Notes under the pieces: model-generated
Seen by the model: the letters and a program-made list of their open reading frames with translations, nothing else
Told to the model about the DNA's origin: nothing
Database searches by the model: none
Virus record (IMG/VR): IMGVR_UViG_3300022746_000057
Span: 1 to 21,878 of that record
Direction: 5' to 3' (one strand)
DNA from: a virus
DNA: 21,878 nucleotides
Part shown: one piece after another, positions 15,364 to 21,876 of the stretch
Layout of the letters: each line of letters begins with the position of its first letter
How positions within the stretch are numbered: position 1 is the first letter of the stretch
Program-made: the position numbers and the translations under genes

Positions 15364-15665
15364 CACATTGAATCCAATCTTGCTTTGACTAACAACGTGG
15401 CGACAGCATCGTTGACACTCTCACCTTCTTTGAGGACGTACATGGTTGGCCCGGCCTGTCGGCTACCGACTAAGTTTTTAGCCATTGCCGTGTTCTGGCT
15501 GTGCAATACAAGCACCGTACCGTTCATTGCTCGAAACATTTGCACAGACGTTTGTGTCTCGCCCATGTTGTGATGGGGTGCAGTCGAAGCGTATGGTCGG
15601 TCTTCAGCGATGCTAATTTCATCCGAGTTCAACCAGTTGCGGAGTTTTCGTTTGAGCCACCTCAT
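15363..15665 (-). CDS. Unrecognised 100-residue phage protein
   Basis: The start is ATG 15665, which overlaps the preceding stop as ATGA; the frame is open ten codons further, but that would lie inside the neighbouring gene. The N-terminus is basic (MRWLKRKLRNWLNSDE). The middle reads MFRAMNGTVLVLHSQ, and the C-terminus has YVLKEGESVNDAVATLLVKA, a beta-strand-then-helix pattern seen in small uncharacterised phage proteins. Its stop overlaps the next start as TGATG. The function is unknown. Confidence 0.65.
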   Translation of the reverse strand: MRWLKRKLRNWLNSDEISIAEDRPYASTAPHHNMGETQTSVQMFRAMNGTVLVLHSQNTAMAKNLVGSRQAGPTMYVLKEGESVNDAVATLLVKARLDSM

Positions 15666-15988
15666 GCTGAAGCCTCTGCTTGTGGGTAAATCCACTCATC
15701 GTTTGCCTTATCAAGTACCTTCTCAACTTTGGTTGCCTGTGTGTACGCAGTGATGACGTCAGGGTGAACGCGTTGCATCCACTCCATGAACTTGTGGTAA
15801 TCGTTGAGGCGTGGCTCAATCCAATTAGCGTGGTTCTTCAGATTCTGAACTTCAGAGGTCAACGCTATGACTTGTGTTTCGATAGCAGTCTTGAAGTTTG
15901 AAAGCGCCTGTGGGTTAACCACGATCTGGTGCCCGTAGCTGCCGTTGATCGTCTCTGTGATATTTGACTGAGCATAGTAGTTATGCAT
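15662..15988 (-). CDS. Coiled-coil protein of 108 residues
   Basis: The start is ATG 15988, preceded by GGAG at six bases spacing; a TTG further upstream (16000) would overlap the previous gene and has no such site. The segment ALSNFKTAIETQVIALTSEV, continuing to about residue 70, is a long amphipathic, coiled-coil-like helix. The rest is helical with an acidic, aromatic end (DEWIYPQAEASA). No family is recognised. The gene is coupled on both sides by short spacing or overlap. Confidence 0.65.
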   Translation of the reverse strand: MHNYYAQSNITETINGSYGHQIVVNPQALSNFKTAIETQVIALTSEVQNLKNHANWIEPRLNDYHKFMEWMQRVHPDVITAYTQATKVEKVLDKANDEWIYPQAEASA

Positions 15989-15989
15989 A

Positions 15990-16529
15990 TTAAGCTCCAA
16001 AGATTTGTTTGAGTTCGTCGTACAGCTTGCGAGCTTGCACGATGGAGAGTGTGTTCAAGTCCACGGGGGTAACTTGAATTGCTGGTGTGGGCGCTGCCAC
16101 TGGTGCGGCTTGTGCTTCAGGCACAGGCTTCTTCTTACTACGGCCAAGGTGTTTGCGTTGATTGCGAGCATTGAGCATGTTGGAGATGCGCATCTCTTCA
16201 GTCATGACCACGTATGGTGCGCCTGTTGCTGTGTATAGCGCTGGGTAGCGGCCCTCTTTCTTTATCAGACCGCGCTTGCTGAGTTGATTCAATCGAGTAG
16301 ATACTCCATCAGCCCTAATGCCGGGGCAGCCAGCAGCCACTACCGACGAACGACTGCCGGGGTTGTCTCGAACGAATCGGTATATGCGTTCTGTCTCCGA
16401 TGCTGGAGGGCCTTCGTCGATTACTACAACCTCGGTAGATGCATCGGGGCCGTCGTCGAAAGTTAAGTTGTTGAGCTGTTGCATTTTTGGTAACACCTTT
16501 GTGAATATTTCAGTTTGTAAATCAGCCAT
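15990..16529 (-). CDS. Winged-helix DNA-binding candidate
   Basis: A 179-residue protein starting at ATG 16529, one base after the preceding stop. After an acidic N-terminal part, residues about 44-103 show a winged-helix pattern: ETERIYRFVRDNPGSRSSVV, then GVSTRLNQLSKRGLIKKEG, then a wing ending ALYTATG. This suits DNA binding. A basic patch (RKHLGRSKKK) and an Ala/Pro linker lead to a C-terminal helix (SIVQARKLYDELKQIFGA) that may mediate oligomer or partner contacts. It may be a transcriptional regulator of phage or host genes, or a replication-initiator accessory; which one cannot be read from the sequence. Confidence 0.65.
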   Translation of the reverse strand: MADLQTEIFTKVLPKMQQLNNLTFDDGPDASTEVVVIDEGPPASETERIYRFVRDNPGSRSSVVAAGCPGIRADGVSTRLNQLSKRGLIKKEGRYPALYTATGAPYVVMTEEMRISNMLNARNQRKHLGRSKKKPVPEAQAAPVAAPTPAIQVTPVDLNTLSIVQARKLYDELKQIFGA

Positions 16530-16530
16530 G

Positions 16531-16887
16531 TCATTTGTCCAGTTGTGCTTCGACCATGATCGCAATGAATTGGGCAGACAGATCAGTCATGTCATTGCAG
16601 ATTTTTGTGTACTTGCCACTGCGGAGAACGAAGCCGTTATCAACCTTCTCTACTGTGAACATACGTGTCGTGTCCTTGTGTGGCTCGAAGGGGGCCATAG
16701 GCGTTTGCGGCCATGCGTTGTTAATTGCTGACATACCTAGTCCTGCTCCCGTGTTTGGGCTCCATAGGCCACTGCTGATTGCCGCTTGTCCTGCCATGTT
16801 TGCTGCTGTTGCGTTCATAAGTGGGTGCCTCGCCATAAGAGCCTTGTTGTATTCCTCCGAGGCGACACGTTCCTTAAGATACGCCAT
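16531..16887 (-). CDS. Unrecognised 118-residue protein
   Basis: The frame is open to 16992, but its first third overlaps the DUF3310 gene and is Ser/Lys-rich low-complexity, so I start at ATG 16887 (MAYLKERVASEEYNKALMAR); the start is uncertain. A Gly/Asn/Ala-rich middle (AAISSGLWSPNTGAGLGMS) is followed by a compact C-terminal domain (TVEKVDNGFVLRSGKYTKIC) and a final helix. No family is recognised. It is one base ahead of the winged-helix gene. Confidence 0.55.
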   Translation of the reverse strand: MAYLKERVASEEYNKALMARHPLMNATAANMAGQAAISSGLWSPNTGAGLGMSAINNAWPQTPMAPFEPHKDTTRMFTVEKVDNGFVLRSGKYTKICNDMTDLSAQFIAIMVEAQLDK

Positions 16888-16903
16888 CGCGTCCGTGTAG
16901 TCA

Positions 16904-17284
16904 TCATGATGTTTCTTCAGCTCGTCGCTTGAGGACTTCGATGAGCTTTTCCAAGTAGTGAATACCTTTGCCAATTTCTTGAATCGATTCATCTTTACTC
17001 CCCATTCGCATTACGTACTTCAAAGCGCCAGCGCGGTATGCACCGACTTGTTGTTCGAGCGGCCATGTATCCACCACATCCCACGGTTGTACTTCCATGT
17101 TCTTGTAGTGATCGCCGCCGACTTGTCGCAGACTTGGTTGCATGATAGGTGTTGCCTCCTCAGTTAGTGTTGGGATGTTGCCGGTAGCCAATCGGATGTT
17201 GCGCACGACAGGGCATACATCAGCCTCGTCATACTTGCAGCCCTTGGCATCGCAGTGGTTCATGTGTTGGTAGTACTCGGCCAT
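16904..17284 (-). CDS. DUF3310 protein (T7 gp1.7-type region)
   Basis: A 126-residue protein with the DUF3310 signature: GGDHYKNMEVQPWDVVDTWP (from residue 56), then AYRAGALKYVMRMGSKDES and GKGIHYLEKLIEVLKRR. The domain is shared with T7 gp1.7, reported as a nucleotide kinase, and is widespread in phages; whether this copy has kinase activity is unknown. The N-terminus carries a short Cys/His-bearing extension (HCDAKGCKYDEADVC) that could bind a metal. AAAGG lies about ten bases upstream of ATG 17284. An alternative ATG at 17263 overlaps the preceding stop as ATGA and would remove seven residues. Confidence 0.82.
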   Translation of the reverse strand: MAEYYQHMNHCDAKGCKYDEADVCPVVRNIRLATGNIPTLTEEATPIMQPSLRQVGGDHYKNMEVQPWDVVDTWPLEQQVGAYRAGALKYVMRMGSKDESIQEIGKGIHYLEKLIEVLKRRAEETS

Positions 17285-17361
17285 TGTTCATATACCTTTG
17301 TGTATGGGTCAAGCCCTTGGTGAATCATCAGTTGCACGAGGCGTGACTCGATACGTGCCAT
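17260..17361 (-). CDS. Possible 33-residue coiled protein
   Basis: The short frame MARIESRLVQLMIHQGLDPY and a 13-residue tail overlaps the end of the 78-residue gene by 53 bases and the start of DUF3310 by 25. The helix pattern with ending GLDPY is of a kind found in tiny phage proteins. The frame is open further upstream to an ATG at 17559, but that part has the composition of an out-of-frame shadow. The ribosome-binding site (AGAG) is weak. I keep it at low confidence. Confidence 0.35.
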   Translation of the reverse strand: MARIESRLVQLMIHQGLDPYTKVYEQWPSTTNT

Positions 17362-17545
17362 CCTCTGCTCTAAGTCCTTGTTGCTCGGCTGTGAGTCGCT
17401 CAGCGTATTTGGCAAAGAGCCACTTGGCTCCGAGGGTTTCGACACTCCGTATCCAGTCCCGCTTATAGCGGGCCCGTACTTCTTCAGTGACGTGGTAGCA
17501 GCCAAAGATTCTTTCTGCTCGCTCTTCGAGTGTGAGTAGTGACAT
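17309..17545 (-). CDS. Unrecognised 78-residue helical protein
   Basis: A protein beginning MSLLTLEERAERIFGCYHVT, followed by a basic helical centre (RARYKRDWIRSVETLGAKWL) and a polar C-terminus. It begins 10 bases after the preceding stop with only a weak purine-rich ribosome-binding site. A second frame covers it completely in a different phase (17559 to 17260), and I judge this 78-residue frame to be the real one over most of the region. No family is recognised. Confidence 0.55.
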   Translation of the reverse strand: MSLLTLEERAERIFGCYHVTEEVRARYKRDWIRSVETLGAKWLFAKYAERLTAEQQGLRAEDGTYRVTPRATDDSPRA

Positions 17546-17555
17546 TCGTCGTCTT

Positions 17556-18209
17556 TCATACAGTTAGTTTGGATGCGACAGCAGCTGCTGTCAGTTGGTC
17601 GATTGAGATAGACGCCATGATTTCTTCAGCCTTCGATGCCGTCTTCTCGCGCTTGGGGTTGTTGTTCACTCGGTCGATGTACTCATCGCTGATATACAAA
17701 GACAGAGCTGGCCACAGCTTGAGTGCTTCGTTCAAAGACTTAGCAGACTCCAAGAACTGAACAACTTGGCTCTTAATCTCTTTCCACTTGAGGTCAGTCT
17801 CGAGGCAGAACTTGCGGTGTGCGACTGCTTCTTTAGCGATGGGGGGCAACAAGTGGCTGTCCTCGGGAACGGTGATGTTGTGGCCGTAGTAGGAGTCGTG
17901 CTTGGTAATAGGGACTTCGATAGGGTCAACTGTCTCGAACACGAACTCGAAGCTAGAGTTGGTGTCTGCGTTAACAGAGTAAGCGATTCGTGCATTGACA
18001 CGATTGGATGTCTTCTTCCAATCCTCTGGCATCTGGTCACGTAGATGCAAATGGTTCCCCCAGACTAGGAGCTCGAGGTTGGCGTCTGTGGATGGGACAG
18101 TCAGGCGCTCCGCAGGTGCTTTGACAGCATCCTGCTCTTTGTCACGCATCTTGATAATGTTGTTCTGTGTGGAGCTGATAAGCGCGTTGGAAATTGCAAC
18201 GTATGCCAT
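17556..18209 (-). CDS. 217-residue phage protein, possibly Nmad5-like
   Basis: This protein starts MAYVAISNALISSTQNNIIK, has a mixed alpha/beta centre (NADTNSSFEFVFETVDPIEV; LLPPIAKEAVAHRKF), and ends with two helices containing ESAKSLNEALKLWPALSLYI and a basic segment. The C-terminal pattern, a helix and then LxLWPxLxxYI, reminds me of the putative nucleotide-modification-associated family Nmad5, but this is a weak resemblance and I cannot align it here. The start has GAAAG nine bases upstream. It follows a 66-base gap, one of the few in this operon, so it could be the first gene after an internal promoter. Confidence 0.6.
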   Translation of the reverse strand: MAYVAISNALISSTQNNIIKMRDKEQDAVKAPAERLTVPSTDANLELLVWGNHLHLRDQMPEDWKKTSNRVNARIAYSVNADTNSSFEFVFETVDPIEVPITKHDSYYGHNITVPEDSHLLPPIAKEAVAHRKFCLETDLKWKEIKSQVVQFLESAKSLNEALKLWPALSLYISDEYIDRVNNNPKREKTASKAEEIMASISIDQLTAAAVASKLTV

Positions 18210-18275
18210 GGTGGTTTCTTTCAGTAAGTGTGTGAATGATACGGGAAACGTGTGTATGTTCTATAGATTATTTTT
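18210..18275 (-). promoter_or_regulatory. Leader with motifs shared with 8566-8627
   Basis: This 66-base gap contains, on the minus strand, ATACACACG followed 23 bases later by ACTGAAAGA before the start codon, the same order as in the gap at 8566-8627. An A/T-rich stretch (AAAAAATAATCTATAG) lies just ahead and could include a -10-like element. A phage-specific promoter or RNA-processing site is possible. Confidence 0.25.
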
Positions 18276-19193
18276 TCATGCTGCCTCCACGTGGTCATAA
18301 CCTTCAGTTGTTTCGTAGATGTGTTTGCGCAGTGCCTTCATGCCGTTTTCAAGAACCCGCTCACGCATGATTCGGCGCAGCTCGTCGTCAGTACGAACCA
18401 CATACGACCCATCCCTCCACACATGGGTGTCAGGCTTGAGCGTCATACGCATCCCATGCCCCAGCACAGCCATTGCGTCGTCACCCGTTGGGTTCTTGTA
18501 GTCAATGTCCTTGAGCTGCTTGACGATGGGAGGGGAGTACCAACCACGGTTGAGCTTGTTATCAATGTGCTCGTCAAAACCAACACGCACCATGACCATG
18601 GCCAGCTTACGGATGACTGCGGTGTTCGCCTTGGTGGTTTGGATTGCTTCGTTCTTCACGACTCTTTTTACGTCCTTAGGTGGGTTGAGGCACTCGACGA
18701 GGCCTAACTTGGTGCTGACAGCGCGGAACTGCGTACCTGCTTTATAGGGAATGGTTTTGGTGCTGGTGTTCGCGCACCACGCTTGCTTCGTCCACCCATG
18801 CTTGCCATAGAAGCGGCTCGACACTCGGATAGCCATATCCTTATTCCTGTGGTGTGCCGTGTCGGAGAAGACGTCGAACCCAGTAATGTCTTGCAGCCGA
18901 TTGCGAATCGTCATGTGATGCACACTAGGCCATGCCTTTTCTTCGGGGGCAAGGAGAGTCACCACGTCATCTGGTGTGATGCTGACCAATGGAGTCGCGT
19001 CGCGTGCATCACTACGCTTGTACATGTTGGTCTTCTTGTCCAGCTCCCAGTTGAATTGCACGTACTTGAATGTGAACGTACCGTCATCTGCTTTAGTGAG
19101 ATGCGTGTCTGCCTTGTATGCCTTGTACTCTCTGGTCTTGCGACGTGTATCGAAGATTGCTTGTGCCCATTTGTAAGTAAGTGGTGCGCCCAT
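18276..19193 (-). CDS. Unrecognised 305-residue protein
   Basis: The largest unknown gene of the window, with a strong Shine-Dalgarno (TAGGAG, spacing 8). It begins MGAPLTYKWAQAIFDTRRKT and has basic segments throughout (KDVKRVVKNEAIQTTKANTA). A cluster of His and aromatic residues lies near the middle (PSVHHMTIRNRL; DTAHHRNKDMAIRVSSRFYG), and the C-terminal helix is charged (DDELRRIMRERVLENGMKAL). No catalytic motif or membrane segment is clear. The basic character and soluble fold suggest nucleic-acid contact, but no function can be assigned. It is preceded closely by an 86-residue gene and followed by a 66-base gap. Confidence 0.7.
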   Translation of the reverse strand: MGAPLTYKWAQAIFDTRRKTREYKAYKADTHLTKADDGTFTFKYVQFNWELDKKTNMYKRSDARDATPLVSITPDDVVTLLAPEEKAWPSVHHMTIRNRLQDITGFDVFSDTAHHRNKDMAIRVSSRFYGKHGWTKQAWCANTSTKTIPYKAGTQFRAVSTKLGLVECLNPPKDVKRVVKNEAIQTTKANTAVIRKLAMVMVRVGFDEHIDNKLNRGWYSPPIVKQLKDIDYKNPTGDDAMAVLGHGMRMTLKPDTHVWRDGSYVVRTDDELRRIMRERVLENGMKALRKHIYETTEGYDHVEAA

Positions 19194-19203
19194 TAAATTT
19201 CTC

Positions 19204-19464
19204 CTAAGTAAGTTTCTTTGCCACCCATTTGGCGATTGCTTCGCGCATCTGGGGTTCCATGTCTTTACACATAGCCCGTATGCGTAATTCGTAGTTCATA
19301 TCTGACTGTGTCTTGACTGTGGTTCGGATGCCTCCGTCAACGTAGACCATGCTGGCTAATCTTTTATTGAACGTATGCCCAACATTGACCTCGTATAGAG
19401 TTCGATGGAACACATCGGGTGCGAACCATCTAAGCTGCTTGGTCGAGTCGTTGCTTTGCTTCAT
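19204..19464 (-). CDS. Unrecognised 86-residue protein
   Basis: A protein starting MKQSNDSTKQLRWFAPDVFH with AAGGA seven bases upstream, which supports this start even though it overlaps the coiled-coil gene by 35 bases. The middle looks beta-rich (RLASMVYVDGGIRTTVK) and the C-terminus is a basic helix (MREAIAKWVAKKLT). No family is recognised. It lies 10 bases ahead of the 305-residue gene. Confidence 0.6.
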   Translation of the reverse strand: MKQSNDSTKQLRWFAPDVFHRTLYEVNVGHTFNKRLASMVYVDGGIRTTVKTQSDMNYELRIRAMCKDMEPQMREAIAKWVAKKLT

Positions 19465-19675
19465 ACGCTATCCTTGCTTCAGGGTATGTCTCGTCTATCC
19501 AGTCGATGTAGTCTTGAAGCTCTGTGGCTTGGTCTTCGAGGTTGCCGATCTCGTTCTGCAATCCGTCAATCTCGTCGTCCTGCGTGTTGATCTTTTTTTC
19601 TAACCTACTGATTTCAAACCCTGCGTCCTCAAGATCGTTTTCAAGTTGGTCGATCTCACTTGCTAGTCTTGCCAT
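19430..19675 (-). CDS. 81-residue coiled-coil protein
   Basis: Residues 1-65 form an almost uninterrupted acidic coiled coil (MARLASEIDQLENDLEDAGF; LEKKINTQDDEIDGLQNEI), followed by a short DYIDWIDETYPEARIAYEA segment. GAGGAG with good spacing precedes the ATG, which lies 20 bases inside the preceding gene. Small proteins of this type occur in many phages as scaffolding, spanin-like or regulatory helpers. No signal peptide or membrane segment is seen, which argues against a spanin. Confidence 0.7.
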   Translation of the reverse strand: MARLASEIDQLENDLEDAGFEISRLEKKINTQDDEIDGLQNEIGNLEDQATELQDYIDWIDETYPEARIAYEAKQRLDQAA

Positions 19676-19928
19676 TTATCATCTCCTCAAGTACTGCTTT
19701 GTCCATTGCTATCTGAAGTTCCTGTGCTTTCTTGTACATGACTTGGGCTGTTACGCTTGCGCCGTAATAATTTGCTTGCCTTCGATCAAACAACACGTTC
19801 CGGTGATAGTGAAATAGGTCGTCATAGCTCATGCGTCCCCACCCGTCAGGCGGTTCAACTCCATCGAGCTTCATCTCGACTAGCTTGGCTATCTTGCGCC
19901 GTCGCTTCTCTGCTCTGGTCATCTTCAT
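19656..19928 (-). CDS. Unrecognised 90-residue basic protein
   Basis: I start at ATG 19928, which overlaps the preceding stop as ATGA and has AAGGA nine bases upstream; the frame is open ten codons more. The N-terminus is very basic (MKMTRAEKRRRKIAKLVEMK), then comes DGWGRMSYDDLFHYHRNVLF and a C-terminal helix (AQELQIAMDKAVLEEMING). A nucleic-acid-binding N-terminus is plausible. No family is recognised. Confidence 0.6.
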   Translation of the reverse strand: MKMTRAEKRRRKIAKLVEMKLDGVEPPDGWGRMSYDDLFHYHRNVLFDRRQANYYGASVTAQVMYKKAQELQIAMDKAVLEEMINGKTSK

Positions 19929-20146
19929 TGGCTCATCCTTATCATTGCGATTGCCCATGCCTTGGCTTCTTCGAGCTCAGTGTCGGGCCAATTGCTCTCT
20001 TGCCACTTAAAACCACGTTTGCTGTTTGGCCTCCATGACAATCTCCAGCCTATTGGTGTGTGCTTGACTTGTGCGAGTACCATGTTGCTTTCATCTTCGC
20101 AGCATACCCACTGAAATTCCCTGTGCTCAAACCATTCGAGTTGCAT
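19925..20146 (-). CDS. Small paralogue 1 (73 residues) of a tandem family
   Basis: It starts MQLEWFEHREFQWVCCEDES at ATG 20146, overlapping the preceding stop as TGATG, with AAAGGA upstream. The N-terminal half is Trp-rich and beta-like (GWRLSWRPNSKRGFKW). The C-terminus, DTELEEAKAWAIAMIRMSQ, matches the ends of the three genes upstream in pattern (D-x-x-EA-x-A-a-a). I read the four as diverged tandem duplicates. The function is unknown. Confidence 0.65.
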   Translation of the reverse strand: MQLEWFEHREFQWVCCEDESNMVLAQVKHTPIGWRLSWRPNSKRGFKWQESNWPDTELEEAKAWAIAMIRMSQ

Positions 20147-20388
20147 CACTCCATCCTTTCACATGCTGTTACCCATGCTATGGCTTCGTCCTTGGTGTCG
20201 AACACCATGCGCTGCTTCGTGGTGTGTGACCATGCTTGGTAGTCATGCACTCGGTCGGCGAAGTGTCGTCTCGCCCGAAAAACTCTATGCACCTCGCCGA
20301 CCTTGCGTCTGCTGTTGCCAGTGACTCGTAGGTACTCCCAGCGTTGGGTGTCATAGATTGCGCTGTCCCATACGTAACTAGAATTCAT
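20146..20388 (-). CDS. Small paralogue 2 (80 residues) of a tandem family
   Basis: It begins MNSSYVWDSAIYDTQRWEYL at ATG 20388, overlapping the preceding stop as ATGA. A basic strand-rich middle (NSRRKVGEVHRVFRARRHF) leads to the family C-terminus VFDTKDEAIAWVTACERME. It is the most divergent in the N-terminal half and the most basic of the four. The function is unknown. Confidence 0.6.
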   Translation of the reverse strand: MNSSYVWDSAIYDTQRWEYLRVTGNSRRKVGEVHRVFRARRHFADRVHDYQAWSHTTKQRMVFDTKDEAIAWVTACERME

Positions 20389-20630
20389 AGCCGCACCATA
20401 GCGATAGCAAACGCTTTAGCTTCGTCCTCTGTGTCGAACCGCCGTACTGGGCCTTTGTCTAGACTTTCCACTTTGAACCTCCACAGTTTCATTGGTTGCT
20501 TGGTCTCACATAACTCAAGGTGCACAGTTGCCAAGATTCGCCACGAAGACCATGTACTGTCCTCCACGTCGTATAGCCGCCAGCCCCCAAGCATGCCGTC
20601 TCTTATGAATGTGCGCCACTCTAGTTGCAT
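20385..20630 (-). CDS. Small paralogue 3 (81 residues) of a tandem family
   Basis: I start at ATG 20630 (MQLEWRTFIRDGMLGGWRLY) because paralogue 1 opens with the same MQLEW and GGAG lies upstream; the frame is open ten codons further into the preceding gene. A Trp-rich middle (TWSSWRILATVHLELCE) is followed by the family C-terminus VRRFDTEDEAKAFAIAMVRL. It overlaps the preceding gene by 10 bases. The function is unknown. Confidence 0.65.
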   Translation of the reverse strand: MQLEWRTFIRDGMLGGWRLYDVEDSTWSSWRILATVHLELCETKQPMKLWRFKVESLDKGPVRRFDTEDEAKAFAIAMVRL

Positions 20631-20863
20631 GATGCTTTCTCCAAGATGTAGAGAGTCCACAGGTATGCTTTGGCTTCCTCCACATCAGTGAAGTACCGAA
20701 GCCCTCTACCCATGGACAGGTCTGCGTAGTAAGTGCCGAGCTCATCACTGACACAGACGACTTCGCCAACGATTCTGCGGTCATACTCTTCATCACACAG
20801 ATACCATTGAACGAAGCCAGCCGTGTCCCGAGTAGCTTCTTGCGTCGCTACCCAGTGTGTCAC
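20621..20863 (-). CDS. Small paralogue 4 (80 residues) of a tandem family
   Basis: It starts at GTG 20863, which overlaps the stop of the metallopeptidase gene as GTGA (MTHWVATQEATRDTAGFVQW). The middle has alternating hydrophobic strands (RRIVGEVVCVSDELGTYYAD), and the end, RYFTDVEEAKAYLWTLYILE, fits the family C-terminal pattern. It is directly coupled to the metallopeptidase/VWA gene, so the array may work with that protein or be cotranscribed only. The function is unknown. Confidence 0.6.
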   Translation of the reverse strand: MTHWVATQEATRDTAGFVQWYLCDEEYDRRIVGEVVCVSDELGTYYADLSMGRGLRYFTDVEEAKAYLWTLYILEKASCN

Positions 20864-21876
20864 TGCTCTAACTCGAAGTGAATGTTCTCACCCCATGGTG
20901 CGTCGACATCGCTACTGATACACCACACGACTGGATAGCCGGGGTCTTCGCCGAAGCCTGTGTAGCCGTCAGTCAAGCACACGAACACCTGAGGCTCGAT
21001 ACCCTGCTTGGCACAGAAGTCGAAACCTGCTGGCATGTCAGTGCCACCACCTGAGTAGAACTCGAGGCCAACTGCTTCACCACAGTCGAACTCAACGTGC
21101 TTCTGGACTTCAGTGTCGGTGTACAACACATGAACTTTCTCAGGGCGGCATTGCTCGATGATGCGGGACAAGTGACCGTTGTAATAGTCCAGCTCCTTCT
21201 TGCTGATAGAACCAGACACGTCGACCTGAACAACAAGCTCACCCATCTGTGGCAACTTGTCTACGCTTGGCAGATAGTGGTCAACGAAGCGACGGTTAGG
21301 ACGACGCCAGCTCTGACCCTGTGCGACACATGCAGTCATATGCTTCTCGAGAATCTCATACCAAGGAGTCTTGACCTCGAGCAAGTTGGCAACCAACTCG
21401 GCTAGCTTACCGGACAGCTTGCCACGCATCTTGGCTGCTTGCGCTGCCTCAGCGATCTCGACTTTGATCTGGCCTTCGATCTCCTTGATCTCGTCAGGTG
21501 TCAGCGGCTTGCCCTGACCATCAGCACCGATGCCATAGATAACGTCATCACCTAAGCCGTTGTCACCGTGGTCGTCAGGCAACTCGTCATAGATAGTCTC
21601 GGTCGTCTTGTCTTTGGAGCCAGCCATGTTGACTGTGTTGGGGATACGTTGGCCTACGTTGCTGTCGTCGAGTGTGTCGTTAATCCAAGCATCGCCTGCG
21701 TAGTTCCACTTCTTGTGGTTGCGAGCACCCTTACGGATTGCATGCTGGCCGATGACGTGGCCTACCTCGTGGCACAAGCCCCACACAATCTGAGGCACAG
21801 TCAACGACTCGATGAAGTCATTGTTGTAATAGATGTTGGCACGGGCATCGACTGCCAGTGTTGGGATGCTGTTGTC
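20860..21876 (-). CDS. Zinc metallopeptidase-like/VWA domain protein (5' partial)
   Basis: The gene runs off the right edge; 338 residues are visible. It opens in PTLAVDARANIYYNNDFIES and continues to VWGLCHEVGHVI, an HExxH zinc-protease motif (residues 36-40), as in DUF2201-type putative metallopeptidases. A Gly/Asp-rich linker and a helical region (EIKEIEGQIKVEIAEAAQAA) lead to a VWA-like domain with MIDAS elements DVSGS (219-223), GGGTD (276-280) and LTDG (301-304). Bacterial relatives pair with a MoxR-type AAA ATPase, so such a gene may lie beyond the right edge. In a phage it may modify or remodel a host or phage complex; the substrate is unknown. Its stop overlaps the first small paralogue start as GTGA. 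Confidence 0.85.
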   Translation of the reverse strand, partial: DNSIPTLAVDARANIYYNNDFIESLTVPQIVWGLCHEVGHVIGQHAIRKGARNHKKWNYAGDAWINDTLDDSNVGQRIPNTVNMAGSKDKTTETIYDELPDDHGDNGLGDDVIYGIGADGQGKPLTPDEIKEIEGQIKVEIAEAAQAAKMRGKLSGKLAELVANLLEVKTPWYEILEKHMTACVAQGQSWRRPNRRFVDHYLPSVDKLPQMGELVVQVDVSGSISKKELDYYNGHLSRIIEQCRPEKVHVLYTDTEVQKHVEFDCGEAVGLEFYSGGGTDMPAGFDFCAKQGIEPQVFVCLTDGYTGFGEDPGYPVVWCISSDVDAPWGENIHFELEQ

